Shown piece after piece: positions 1 to 6,363 of a stretch of 12,097 nt of DNA. The translations under genes and the position numbers were made by a program. The notes below the pieces were generated by a model. The model was given only the letters and a program-made list of their open reading frames with translations, was not told where the DNA came from and searched no databases. This stretch comes from Clostridia bacterium (GTDB taxonomy: Bacteria; Bacillota; Clostridia; Oscillospirales; CAG-272). Numbering within the stretch: the stretch's first letter is position 1; the number at the start of each line of letters is the position of its first letter. The stretch covers positions 1 through 12,097 of the forward strand of contig JAGCYR010000160.1 of NCBI GenBank assembly GCA_017960705.1, written 5' to 3'.

Positions 1-3000
1 ACTACGACGACGGGGAGAAAATCGTCTGCGAGCTGCCGTTCCTCGATCCCGGCGTGGATCTGGTCAACGACGCGAAGACCTCCGATCTCCTCGAACGCAT
101 CCTTTCGAGCCGCTACGGCGTGATCCGCAAGATCGAGATCCGCTCCTGTGCGGACGCCGACGTCAAGACCGCGGAGCGTCTCGCCCGCTACGAGCGGGAG
201 AACCGCGAAATGGAGCGCGAGCTGCTCGCCGCCAACCGTCAGCGCGCGGAGGAGGAAGCCAAGCGCCTCGAGGAAGAGGAAAAAAAGAAGAACCTCGCCA
301 AAAAGACCTCGCTCACCGGCGGGGAAAAGGCGACGGTCACCCGCGAGGACAGCACGCGTTACCGCGTCGGAACTTCGGTCTTCGAAACCAAGGACGCAGA
401 GTGGATCTTCGGTCTGCCCGTCCGGCTCGACCCGCCGACCCCGATGGCGGCGGTGACGAGCCCGCGCTCGGATCTTATGGTCTGCGGAGCGGTCTTCTCG
501 AACGTCAACCGCCCCAACCGCGCGGGGGATAAGATCGCCTATACCGTCTGTTTTTCCGACGGCACCTCGTCGCTCACCATGAAAAAGACGGTCTCAGCCG
601 ACGACGCGGAGTGGCTGTCCAAACTCGAACCCGGCACTGTGATCGCCGTTTCGGGGCGGATGCTGCGCGACAAACTGAACGAAGAGGATCTGATCCTCTC
701 GCCCAAGGCGGTCGCCAAGATCAAGCTGATCCCGCGCACCGACGAGGCGGAAGAGAAGCGGGTCGAGCTGCACCTGCATACCAATATGTCGACGATGGAC
801 GGTCTGATCCGCCCCGACGAACTGGTCGCCACGGCGGAGCGCTGGGGACACCGCGCGATCGCCGTCACCGATCACGGCAACGTGCAGAGCTTTCCCGAAC
901 TGATGATCGCCAAGGAAAAGCAGAAGGCGAACGTCAAGATCCTCTACGGGATCGAGTGCTATTTCGTCAACGACACCGAGCGCGCCGTCTACGGGACGGC
1001 TCTCCCGTCGCTCTCCGACGAGATGGTGGTCTTCGATATCGAAACGACGGGTCTTGACAACCGTTCCTGCGGGATCACCGAGATCGGCGCCGTCCTGATC
1101 CGCGACGGCGAGATCCTCGACCGCTTCGATACCTTCGTCGATCCCGGCGTGCCCATCCCGCCCGATATCTCGGAACTCACCGGGATCACCGACGAGATGG
1201 TGAAGGGCGCCCCGACCCCCGCCGAAGCGCTGAAGGCGTTCCTCGATTTTGCCGGCGACCGCGTGCTGATCGCCCACAACGCCAACTTCGACACGGGCTT
1301 TCTCCGCGTGGTCTCGCAGAGAGAGGGCATCCCGTTCCCGAATACCTACCTCGATACCGTCGCGCTCTCGCGCTACGTCAACCCCGAACTGAAAAAGCAC
1401 AAGCTCGATATCATCGCGGAGCACTACAAGCTCGGCGACTTCAACCACCACCGCGCCGACGACGACGCCGAAATGCTGGCGCGCGTCTTCTTCGTGATGT
1501 GCGACCGTCTCCGCAAGGAGGGGATCCGCAACTTTGAGGAAATGAACGCCGCGATGAGCGAGCGCGCCGACCCCCTGCGCCTTCCGAGCTACCATATGGT
1601 CATATTCGCGAAGAATCTCGCGGGGTTAAAGAACCTGTATAAGCTGATCACGCACAGCTATCTCGACTATTACAAAAAGGTCCCGCGGATGCCGAAGAGC
1701 CTGATCGAGCGCCACCGCGAGGGGCTGATCATCGGTTCGGCGTGCGAGTCGGGCGAGGTCTTCCGCGCCGTCTTCGACGGTCTTGAGGGCGAACCGCTCG
1801 ACGAGATCGCCTCGTTCTACGACTATTTCGAGATCCAGCCCATCTCGAACAACCGCTTCCTCGTCGCGCAGGGCAAGGTCAAGGACGACGCGGCGCTGGA
1901 GGAACTGAACAAAAAGATCGTCGCGCTTGCGAAAAAGACGGGCAAGCCCTGCGTCGCCACCTGCGATGCGCACTTCCTCAACCCCGAGGACGAGATCGTC
2001 CGCAAGATCCTCTTAAAGGGGATGAAGTTCCAGGACGCAGACCGCGACACCAAGCTGTATCTGCGCACGACCGACGAGATGCTCAAGGAGTTTTCCTATC
2101 TCGGCGAGGATCTTTGCCGCGAGGTCGTCATTACCAACCCGAATCTGATCGCCGACGAGATCGAGGATATCCGCCCGATCCCGAAAGGGACCTATCCGCC
2201 GTCGATCCCCGGCTCGGAGGAGGAGCTTCAGCGTCTCTGCTGGGAGAGGGCGAAGGACTGGTACGGCGACCCGGTCCCCGAGATCGTCTCGGCGCGGCTG
2301 AACAAGGAACTGAACTCGATCATCGAGCACGGCTTCGCGGTGCTGTATATGATCGCGAAAAAACTGGTCGCCTACAGCGAGAGTCTCGGCTATCTCGTCG
2401 GCTCGCGCGGCTCGGTCGGCTCGTCGCTCGTCGCGAGTATGGCGGGTATCTCGGAGGTCAATCCGCTGGTCCCGCACTACCGCTGCCCGAAGTGCCGCTA
2501 CACCGAATTCATCACCGACGGCTCGTACGGCTCGGGGTTCGATCTGCCCGACATGGTTTGTCCGAGTTGCGGCACGCCCCTGATCGCCGACGGTCACGAT
2601 ATCCCCTTCGAGACCTTCCTCGGCTTCTACGGCGACAAATCGCCCGATATCGACCTGAACTTCTCGGGCGACGTGCAAGGCAAGGTGCATAAGTTCACCG
2701 AACAGCTCTTCGGCGAGGGCAACGTCTACCGCGCCGGTACCATCGGTACGCTCGCCTCCAAAACGGCGTACGGCTACGTGATGAAGTACCTCGAAGAGAA
2801 GCAGATCACCCTCCCGCGCGCCGAGGTCGACCGGCTCGTGAACCTCTGCTGCGGGATCAAGCGCACGACGGGTCAGCATCCGGGCGGCATCATCGTCGTC
2901 CCGAAGGAGTACGACGTCTCGGACTTCACCCCGATCCAGCACCCCGCCGACGACCCGACGTCAGAGATCAAGGCGACCCACTTCCAGTTCAAATATCTGC

Positions 3001-4082
3001 ACGACACCATCCTGAAACTGGACGAGCTGGGACACGATATCCCGACCAAGTACAAGATGCTCGAGCGCTACACCAACACCAGCGTTCTTGACGTCAAAAT
3101 GAACGATCCCGCGGTCTATCAGCTCTTTGAAAGCACGAAACCCCTGGGGATCACCCCCGAAGAGAACGGGGGTTGCCAACTCGGCACCTACGGTCTGCCC
3201 GAAATGGGGACCCACTTCATCCAGGGCGTCCTGATGGACGCGAAACCGAAAAACTTCGCCGATCTGCTCCAGATCTCGGGCTTGACCCACGGCACCGACG
3301 TCTGGCTGAACAACGCGCAGGACCTCATCAAGGACGGTATCTGCGATATCTCGAAGGTCATCGGTACACGCGACGGTATTATGCTCGACCTGATCCGCTA
3401 CGGGCTGGAAAACGCCGACGCGTTCCAGATCATGGAGGCGGTGCGGAAAGGGAAGGGGCTGACCCCCGAGCGCGAAACGACGATGCGCGAGCACGGCGTG
3501 CCGGATTGGTATATCGCTTCGTGCAAAAAGATCAAGTATATGTTCCCGAAGGCGCACGCCGCCGCTTACGTCATGTCCGCCATCCGGCTCGGGTGGTACA
3601 AGATCCATTATCCGATGGAGTTCTACGCCGCGTTCCTCTCGGTCGCGCCCGGCGGCTTTGACGCCGAGATCGTGATGCAGGGAAAATCGGCGGTATTCGG
3701 GACCATCGCGGAACTGCAGCAGAAGGGCACCGACGCCACCCAGAAAGAGCAGGAAATGATCACCACCCTGCAGCTGGTCGGCGAGTGCCTCGCCCGCGGG
3801 ATCCGCTTCCTGTCCCCCGATCTGAAAAAGTCCGACGCCACCCAGTTCCTTCCCGAGGACGGGATGATCCGGATGCCCTTCAACTCGCTCTCGGGGCTCG
3901 GCGAGACCGCCGCGCAGAAGATCGTCGAGGCAAGGAACGCCGGCACGATCTATTCGGTCGACGATCTGCGCCAGCGCGCGGGGCTGACCCGCGCCGTGGT
4001 CGAGATCCTGCGGGGCGCGGGCGTGCTCGACAACCTGACCGAAACCAACCAGTTCGATATCTTCAGTCTCGTCGGCATCTGA
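1..4082 (+). CDS. polC: DNA polymerase III alpha subunit, PolC type (5' end outside window)
   Basis: Replicative polymerase of Bacillota, extending DNA and proofreading through a built-in 3'-5' exonuclease. The frame is open to the left edge (first full codon at base 3), so the GTG at 54 is internal; about 1360 residues are visible against about 1437 in Bacillus subtilis, so only a short N-terminal piece is missing. Order seen: end of the N-terminal domain; a Glu/Lys/Arg-rich, probably coiled-coil linker (about 168-320); OB-fold region (about 445-720); PHP domain starting at ELHLHT (about 765), interrupted by a DEDDh exonuclease with FDIETTG (about 1032), HNANFD (about 1276) and HHRADDDAE (about 1446); palm with GSRGSVGSS (2400-2426), a zinc-binding pair CPKC/CPSC (about 2485 and 2560), catalytic PDIDLNFSGD (about 2643) and LKLDELGHD (about 3013); GQHPGG (about 2874); fingers FPKAHAAAYV (about 3543); C-terminal helix-hairpin-helix region and NQFDIF end. 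The identification is certain from co-linear similarity to PolC. Confidence 0.98.
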   Translation, partial: YDDGEKIVCELPFLDPGVDLVNDAKTSDLLERILSSRYGVIRKIEIRSCADADVKTAERLARYERENREMERELLAANRQRAEEEAKRLEEEEKKKNLAKKTSLTGGEKATVTREDSTRYRVGTSVFETKDAEWIFGLPVRLDPPTPMAAVTSPRSDLMVCGAVFSNVNRPNRAGDKIAYTVCFSDGTSSLTMKKTVSADDAEWLSKLEPGTVIAVSGRMLRDKLNEEDLILSPKAVAKIKLIPRTDEAEEKRVELHLHTNMSTMDGLIRPDELVATAERWGHRAIAVTDHGNVQSFPELMIAKEKQKANVKILYGIECYFVNDTERAVYGTALPSLSDEMVVFDIETTGLDNRSCGITEIGAVLIRDGEILDRFDTFVDPGVPIPPDISELTGITDEMVKGAPTPAEALKAFLDFAGDRVLIAHNANFDTGFLRVVSQREGIPFPNTYLDTVALSRYVNPELKKHKLDIIAEHYKLGDFNHHRADDDAEMLARVFFVMCDRLRKEGIRNFEEMNAAMSERADPLRLPSYHMVIFAKNLAGLKNLYKLITHSYLDYYKKVPRMPKSLIERHREGLIIGSACESGEVFRAVFDGLEGEPLDEIASFYDYFEIQPISNNRFLVAQGKVKDDAALEELNKKIVALAKKTGKPCVATCDAHFLNPEDEIVRKILLKGMKFQDADRDTKLYLRTTDEMLKEFSYLGEDLCREVVITNPNLIADEIEDIRPIPKGTYPPSIPGSEEELQRLCWERAKDWYGDPVPEIVSARLNKELNSIIEHGFAVLYMIAKKLVAYSESLGYLVGSRGSVGSSLVASMAGISEVNPLVPHYRCPKCRYTEFITDGSYGSGFDLPDMVCPSCGTPLIADGHDIPFETFLGFYGDKSPDIDLNFSGDVQGKVHKFTEQLFGEGNVYRAGTIGTLASKTAYGYVMKYLEEKQITLPRAEVDRLVNLCCGIKRTTGQHPGGIIVVPKEYDVSDFTPIQHPADDPTSEIKATHFQFKYLHDTILKLDELGHDIPTKYKMLERYTNTSVLDVKMNDPAVYQLFESTKPLGITPEENGGCQLGTYGLPEMGTHFIQGVLMDAKPKNFADLLQISGLTHGTDVWLNNAQDLIKDGICDISKVIGTRDGIMLDLIRYGLENADAFQIMEAVRKGKGLTPERETTMREHGVPDWYIASCKKIKYMFPKAHAAAYVMSAIRLGWYKIHYPMEFYAAFLSVAPGGFDAEIVMQGKSAVFGTIAELQQKGTDATQKEQEMITTLQLVGECLARGIRFLSPDLKKSDATQFLPEDGMIRMPFNSLSGLGETAAQKIVEARNAGTIYSVDDLRQRAGLTRAVVEILRGAGVLDNLTETNQFDIFSLVGI

Positions 4083-4089
4083 TTTTCGT

Positions 4090-4296
4090 CTATTTCCCGA
4101 TCAGCAGCAGTCCCGCAAGGATCAGCGCCAGCAGTTTGTCGCTCTGCCCGTTCTCCCCGATCACGAGCAGCAGCAGAGCAAGCAGCAGGAGGTCTCCCGC
4201 CTCGTCTTTTTCGGGCGGGGGACAGAGCTCCGGCTCCCGCTTGATCGCGGTACCGGAATAATCCGCGGGGATCATCGGTTCGGGTCTTTGGTACAT
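4090..4296 (-). CDS. Small leucine-rich hydrophobic protein, unknown function
   Basis: A 68-residue protein, third gene of a three-gene minus-strand operon. Its N-terminal half is polar (MYQRPEPMIPADYSG). Its C-terminal half holds two short runs of Leu/Ile/Ala (DLLLLALLLLVIG and LLALILAGLLLIG) separated by the polar break ENGQSD, which looks like a tiny membrane hairpin or a membrane-surface peptide. The start is well supported: a perfect AAAGGAG lies at 4303-4309, six bases before the ATG and inside the last codons of the upstream gene, whose stop is only three bases away and in the same frame. Translation is therefore probably coupled. From memory, short proteins with paired D-L-L-L-L-x-L segments are widespread in Clostridia, but I know of no assigned function. 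The stop lies 7 bases from the convergent polC stop. Confidence 0.75.
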   Translation of the reverse strand: MYQRPEPMIPADYSGTAIKREPELCPPPEKDEAGDLLLLALLLLVIGENGQSDKLLALILAGLLLIGK

Positions 4297-4299
4297 CGT

Positions 4300-4614
4300 T
4301 CACTCCTTTCCCGCCGTCGGATGGAGATTCCCGAGCAGCGGCGCGACGCTCTCCCACGCTTCGAGCAGAGGAAGCACCGTCGACAGTACCCTCTGCCGTT
4401 CGGGCGACAGATAGGGCGAGAGCGCCCGAAGCAGCCGGCGGCGGTCGCTCTCTTTTGGGTGCGGCGGGGGCGGCGGCGGTTCGCGCTTTTCGCCCGCTTC
4501 GCCGGGAGATAAAAGAGAGAGCGCTCCCGAAAGCAGCCCCGGGTTGCTTTTTACTTTGTCGAAGAGCGGCGCCAGCGTTCCGACCAGCGCGGAAAGATCG
4601 ACTCCTTCATCCAT
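4300..4614 (-). CDS. Small helical protein with a hexaproline linker, unknown function
   Basis: A 104-residue soluble protein, middle gene of the operon. It appears to have two helical parts: an N-terminal one (about residues 1-38, ALVGTLAPLFDKVKSNPG) and a C-terminal one (about 53-98, RRRLLRALSPYLSPERQR and following), joined by a charged linker with six consecutive prolines (EKREPPPPPPHPKES). The ATG overlaps the upstream stop by 8 bases (ATGGATGA arrangement), with a weak AAGGAT-like site about 9 bases upstream, so reinitiation or coupling is likely. The C-terminal pattern LLxALxPYLxxxRxxxL resembles, from memory, small uncharacterised clostridial proteins found in clusters like this one. 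The poly-proline run would be expected to need elongation factor P for smooth translation. No enzyme motif is visible. Confidence 0.75.
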   Translation of the reverse strand: MDEGVDLSALVGTLAPLFDKVKSNPGLLSGALSLLSPGEAGEKREPPPPPPHPKESDRRRLLRALSPYLSPERQRVLSTVLPLLEAWESVAPLLGNLHPTAGKE

Positions 4615-4837
4615 TCGGGTTATCCTTTTTGTACGCCGCGATCACCCGCACCGCCTCGCCGAGCGAGAGCGTGCCGTTCCCCGAGAGCGTGCCGCGCAGC
4701 CGTTCCATCGTTTCGTGCGGCGGCGTCGCTTCGGGGAGGCGGAATCCCTTTGCAAGCGCGATCCCGCGCACGGTCTCCCAGAGCGTTTCGTCGTTTGCCT
4801 CCGTCAATTTCGTTATCGTTTCCCGATCGAGGTTCAT
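4607..4837 (-). CDS. Small conserved-looking helical protein, unknown function
   Basis: A 76-residue, predicted mainly helical, soluble protein and the first gene of the minus-strand operon. The start ATG (4835-4837) is preceded at 7 bases by a strong GGAGGG (4845-4850), the best ribosome binding site in the cluster, which argues that this is a real gene rather than a shadow. The sequence contains a DDETLWETVRGIA-like helix followed by a proline-containing turn and LRGTLSGNG. From memory this is reminiscent of short clostridial proteins with the pattern DETLWxxIRxIAxxxGxxLPEGTP, which have no known function. No signal peptide, membrane segment or catalytic motif is seen. It is divergent from the metallophosphoesterase gene, with a 76-base gap between start codons that must hold its promoter; I cannot identify a convincing one. 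Confidence 0.78.
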   Translation of the reverse strand: MNLDRETITKLTEANDETLWETVRGIALAKGFRLPEATPPHETMERLRGTLSGNGTLSLGEAVRVIAAYKKDNPNG

Positions 4838-4886
4838 GTGCCGTCCCTCCGTTCGTTTTTCGCTTCATTCTATGCGGGAGGAGGGG

Positions 4887-4898
4887 CGGAACGTTCCG
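4887..4898. promoter_or_regulatory. 12-bp perfect palindrome in a divergent intergenic region (possible operator)
   Basis: CGGAACGTTCCG reads the same on both strands. It sits in the 76-base gap between the divergent small-protein operon and the metallophosphoesterase gene, 7 bases upstream of the latter's GGAG. Such a place would suit a repressor or dyad-binding regulator acting on one or both transcripts. A 12-bp palindrome is expected a few times by chance in a window this size, so this is only a candidate. Confidence 0.25.
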
Positions 4899-4904
4899 AT
4901 TTTT

Positions 4905-4908
4905 GGAG
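4905..4908 (+). promoter_or_regulatory. Ribosome binding site fixing the metallophosphoesterase start
   Basis: GGAG five bases before the ATG at 4914. The reading frame stays open far upstream (an ATG at 4872 and others earlier), but the ATG at 4872 has no purine-rich site in front of it, and the earlier ones run antisense through the small-protein operon. This site, together with the MKILILSDAH start typical of the family, selects 4914. Confidence 0.8.
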
Positions 4909-4913
4909 AGAAA

Positions 4914-5408
4914 ATGAAGATCCTGATCCTGTCCGACGCCCACGGCGAAAATCGAAAGATCGAGCGCGCGATCGCTCTGCACCCCGACGTCGAACTCGTT
5001 TTGTACCTCGGCGACGGCTCGCGCGGTGCGTGCGACGTCTTTTCGCGTTTGCCTCCGACCGTCGCCGCCGTCGCGGTGCACGGCAACTGCGACGGACCCT
5101 TTTCCGGGGGGCTTAGCGACGAGGAGATCCTCGATATCGAGGGGCACCGGATCCTGCTCTGTCACGGGCATCGCTACGGCGTGAAGGGCGGGCTCGGGGG
5201 TCTGATCGCCGCGGCAAAGCGTCGGGGCGCCGATATCGCGCTCTTCGGGCACACCCACGAACGGCACGAGGAGTACCTTCCCGACTACGGTCTTTGGCTC
5301 TTCAATCCCGGGGCGCTCTCCTATCCCGAGCGGGGAGAGCCGAGCTTCGGTCTGCTGACCCTGACCCCCTCCGGCTTGCTCTTCTCCCACGGCGAGATCA
5401 CCGACTGA
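4914..5408 (+). CDS. YfcE/YsnB-family metallophosphoesterase
   Basis: A 164-residue cytosolic phosphodiesterase-type enzyme using two divalent metal ions. All blocks of the calcineurin-like fold are present: D8-x-H10 (SDAH), GDG at 33-35, GNCD at 57-60, CHGH at 83-86 and GHTH at 112-115, followed by NPGA at 131-134. Length fits the short YfcE/YsnB/MJ0936 group, members of which act on artificial phosphodiesters; the physiological substrate is generally unknown, so no symbol is given. The gene is followed after 11 bases by the sugar isomerase-like gene in the same direction, so the two are very probably one operon. It diverges from the small-protein operon. No signal peptide is present. Family identification is firm; substrate is not. 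Confidence 0.93.
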   Translation: MKILILSDAHGENRKIERAIALHPDVELVLYLGDGSRGACDVFSRLPPTVAAVAVHGNCDGPFSGGLSDEEILDIEGHRILLCHGHRYGVKGGLGGLIAAAKRRGADIALFGHTHERHEEYLPDYGLWLFNPGALSYPERGEPSFGLLTLTPSGLLFSHGEITD

Positions 5409-5419
5409 AAGGAGACGCG

Positions 5420-6238
5420 ATGGCAACTCCGCTCTACGTTTCGTCCGGCGCGTTCATCGGTCGGAGAAACGGCTTTTCCCCCGACGGCTTCTTTTCGGTC
5501 TGTCGGGAATACGACTGCGACGGCTTCGAGTTTATGTTCTACCGCGCGTGGTACCCCGAACTCGACGCGATGCTCGAACGCTTCCGCGCACTCGGCGTCT
5601 CTTTCCCGACCCTCCACTGCGACAAGTTGATCGGGGAGGGGTTTTCGTCGGGCGACCCGGAGGAATACGAAAACGCTCTGTCTCTCTTCCGCGAAAACTG
5701 CCGCGCCGCCGCCTCGCTCGGTTCCCGCCTTTTGATCCTCCACCTCTGGAACGGTCTCCCCTCCGACAAGTATATCGGGCGGCACATCGACGCGCTGTCC
5801 GACCTCTATAAGATCGCTTCGGAATACGACCTGCAACTCACGGTCGAGAACGTGATCTGCGCCGACCGCGATCCCATGACCCACCTGACCGCGATCGCGG
5901 AGCGCTATCCCGAAGCCCGCTTCACCTTCGATACCAAGATGGCGGCGTTCCACGACCAGATGGGGGAGATCGTTTCGCCCGCCCGCCGCGAGATAGCGAA
6001 AAGGATCGCGCACGTTCATCTGAACGACTACGGCGGCGTCCCCGGCGACTTTTCCGATCTGCGCGTCCTGCATCTCGGAGAGGGAAAGATCGACTTCGCG
6101 CCGTTCCTCGCCCTGCTCGACGAGATCAACTATTCCGGCGCGGTGACGCTCGAGTGCGCGTGCCTCAAAGACGGCGTACTGTTCCCCGAAAAAATGAAGC
6201 AAAGTCTAAAAAGAGCGCGCGCGTTGCTCGCGGAATAA
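5420..6238 (+). CDS. Sugar phosphate isomerase/epimerase-like TIM-barrel protein
   Basis: A 272-residue protein of the xylose isomerase-like TIM-barrel / AP endonuclease 2 superfamily. Start chosen at the ATG at 5420, with a perfect AAAGGAG (5408-5414) overlapping the upstream gene's stop and 5 bases away. Likely metal and active-site residues occur at strand ends as expected: E37 (GFEF), H66 (LHCD), H108 (LHLWNG), E143 (VEN), D171 (FDTK), H198 and H200 (HVHLNDY), H218 with the GEGKIDF loop, and E245 (LEC). Members act on sugars or inositols (isomerases, epimerases, dehydratases) or, in endonuclease IV, on DNA; the short N-terminus and the HLGEGKIDF loop favour the sugar-type branch. The exact substrate cannot be read from sequence. 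It forms an operon with the metallophosphoesterase. No clear terminator follows. Confidence 0.88.
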   Translation: MATPLYVSSGAFIGRRNGFSPDGFFSVCREYDCDGFEFMFYRAWYPELDAMLERFRALGVSFPTLHCDKLIGEGFSSGDPEEYENALSLFRENCRAAASLGSRLLILHLWNGLPSDKYIGRHIDALSDLYKIASEYDLQLTVENVICADRDPMTHLTAIAERYPEARFTFDTKMAAFHDQMGEIVSPARREIAKRIAHVHLNDYGGVPGDFSDLRVLHLGEGKIDFAPFLALLDEINYSGAVTLECACLKDGVLFPEKMKQSLKRARALLAE

Positions 6239-6277
6239 CGCGGTTATCGATGCTTTTCGCTTAACTTGTAGTCCTTA

Positions 6278-6306
6278 TTGACAACGGGACATTGCTATTG
6301 TATACT
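6278..6306 (+). promoter_or_regulatory. Near-consensus vegetative (sigma-A type) promoter of the lipoprotein gene
   Basis: A perfect -35 box TTGACA (6278-6283) and a -10 box TATACT (6301-6306) are separated by an optimal 17 bases. The expected transcription start is near 6313, giving a 5' leader of about 50 bases before the ATG at 6364. A TATAAT at 6306-6311 overlaps but would need a 22-base spacer. The surrounding sequence is AT-rich compared with the window. I see no obvious operator, so the sequence suggests a strong, possibly constitutive promoter. Confidence 0.85.
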
Positions 6307-6353
6307 ATAATAGAATTTTATATGGTATCCATTTTTCGAAAATACCGACCGAG

Positions 6354-6358
6354 AGGAG
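6354..6358 (+). promoter_or_regulatory. Ribosome binding site fixing the lipoprotein start
   Basis: AGGAG five bases before the ATG at 6364. The frame is open from further upstream (a TTG at 6292), but that codon lies between the -35 and -10 boxes and could not be in the transcript. Starting at 6364 also gives a textbook lipoprotein signal peptide. Confidence 0.88.
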
Positions 6359-6363
6359 AAACA

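Noticed and set aside
594..1595. Long antisense reading frame (333 codons) over polC, with similar ones at 2013-2942 and 5321-6202
   Set aside because: They mirror strongly conserved genes on the plus strand. High GC in third codon positions removes stop codons from the opposite frame; the translations show no domain and are rich in Arg, Asp, Val and Gly.
4887..4898. Palindrome considered as an SOS (LexA) box
   Set aside because: Bacillus-type LexA sites have GAAC and GTTC separated by four bases; here they are directly joined, so the spacing is wrong.
4455..4913. Upstream extension of the phosphoesterase frame on the plus strand
   Set aside because: The extension is Arg/Ser/Ala-rich without recognisable features and runs antisense to the better supported small-protein operon. 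The strong ribosome binding site and family-typical start place the gene at 4914.
6235..6247. Small inverted repeat ATAAC-GCG-GTTAT after the isomerase gene, considered as a terminator
   Set aside because: Only a 5-bp AT-rich stem with no directly following T-run; too weak to call.
6306..6311. TATAAT as the -10 box
   Set aside because: It is a perfect hexamer but 22 bases from TTGACA. The overlapping TATACT with a 17-base spacer is the better choice.
6292..6363. Earlier TTG start for the lipoprotein
   Set aside because: It lies inside the promoter, between the -35 and -10 boxes, and would precede the expected transcription start.
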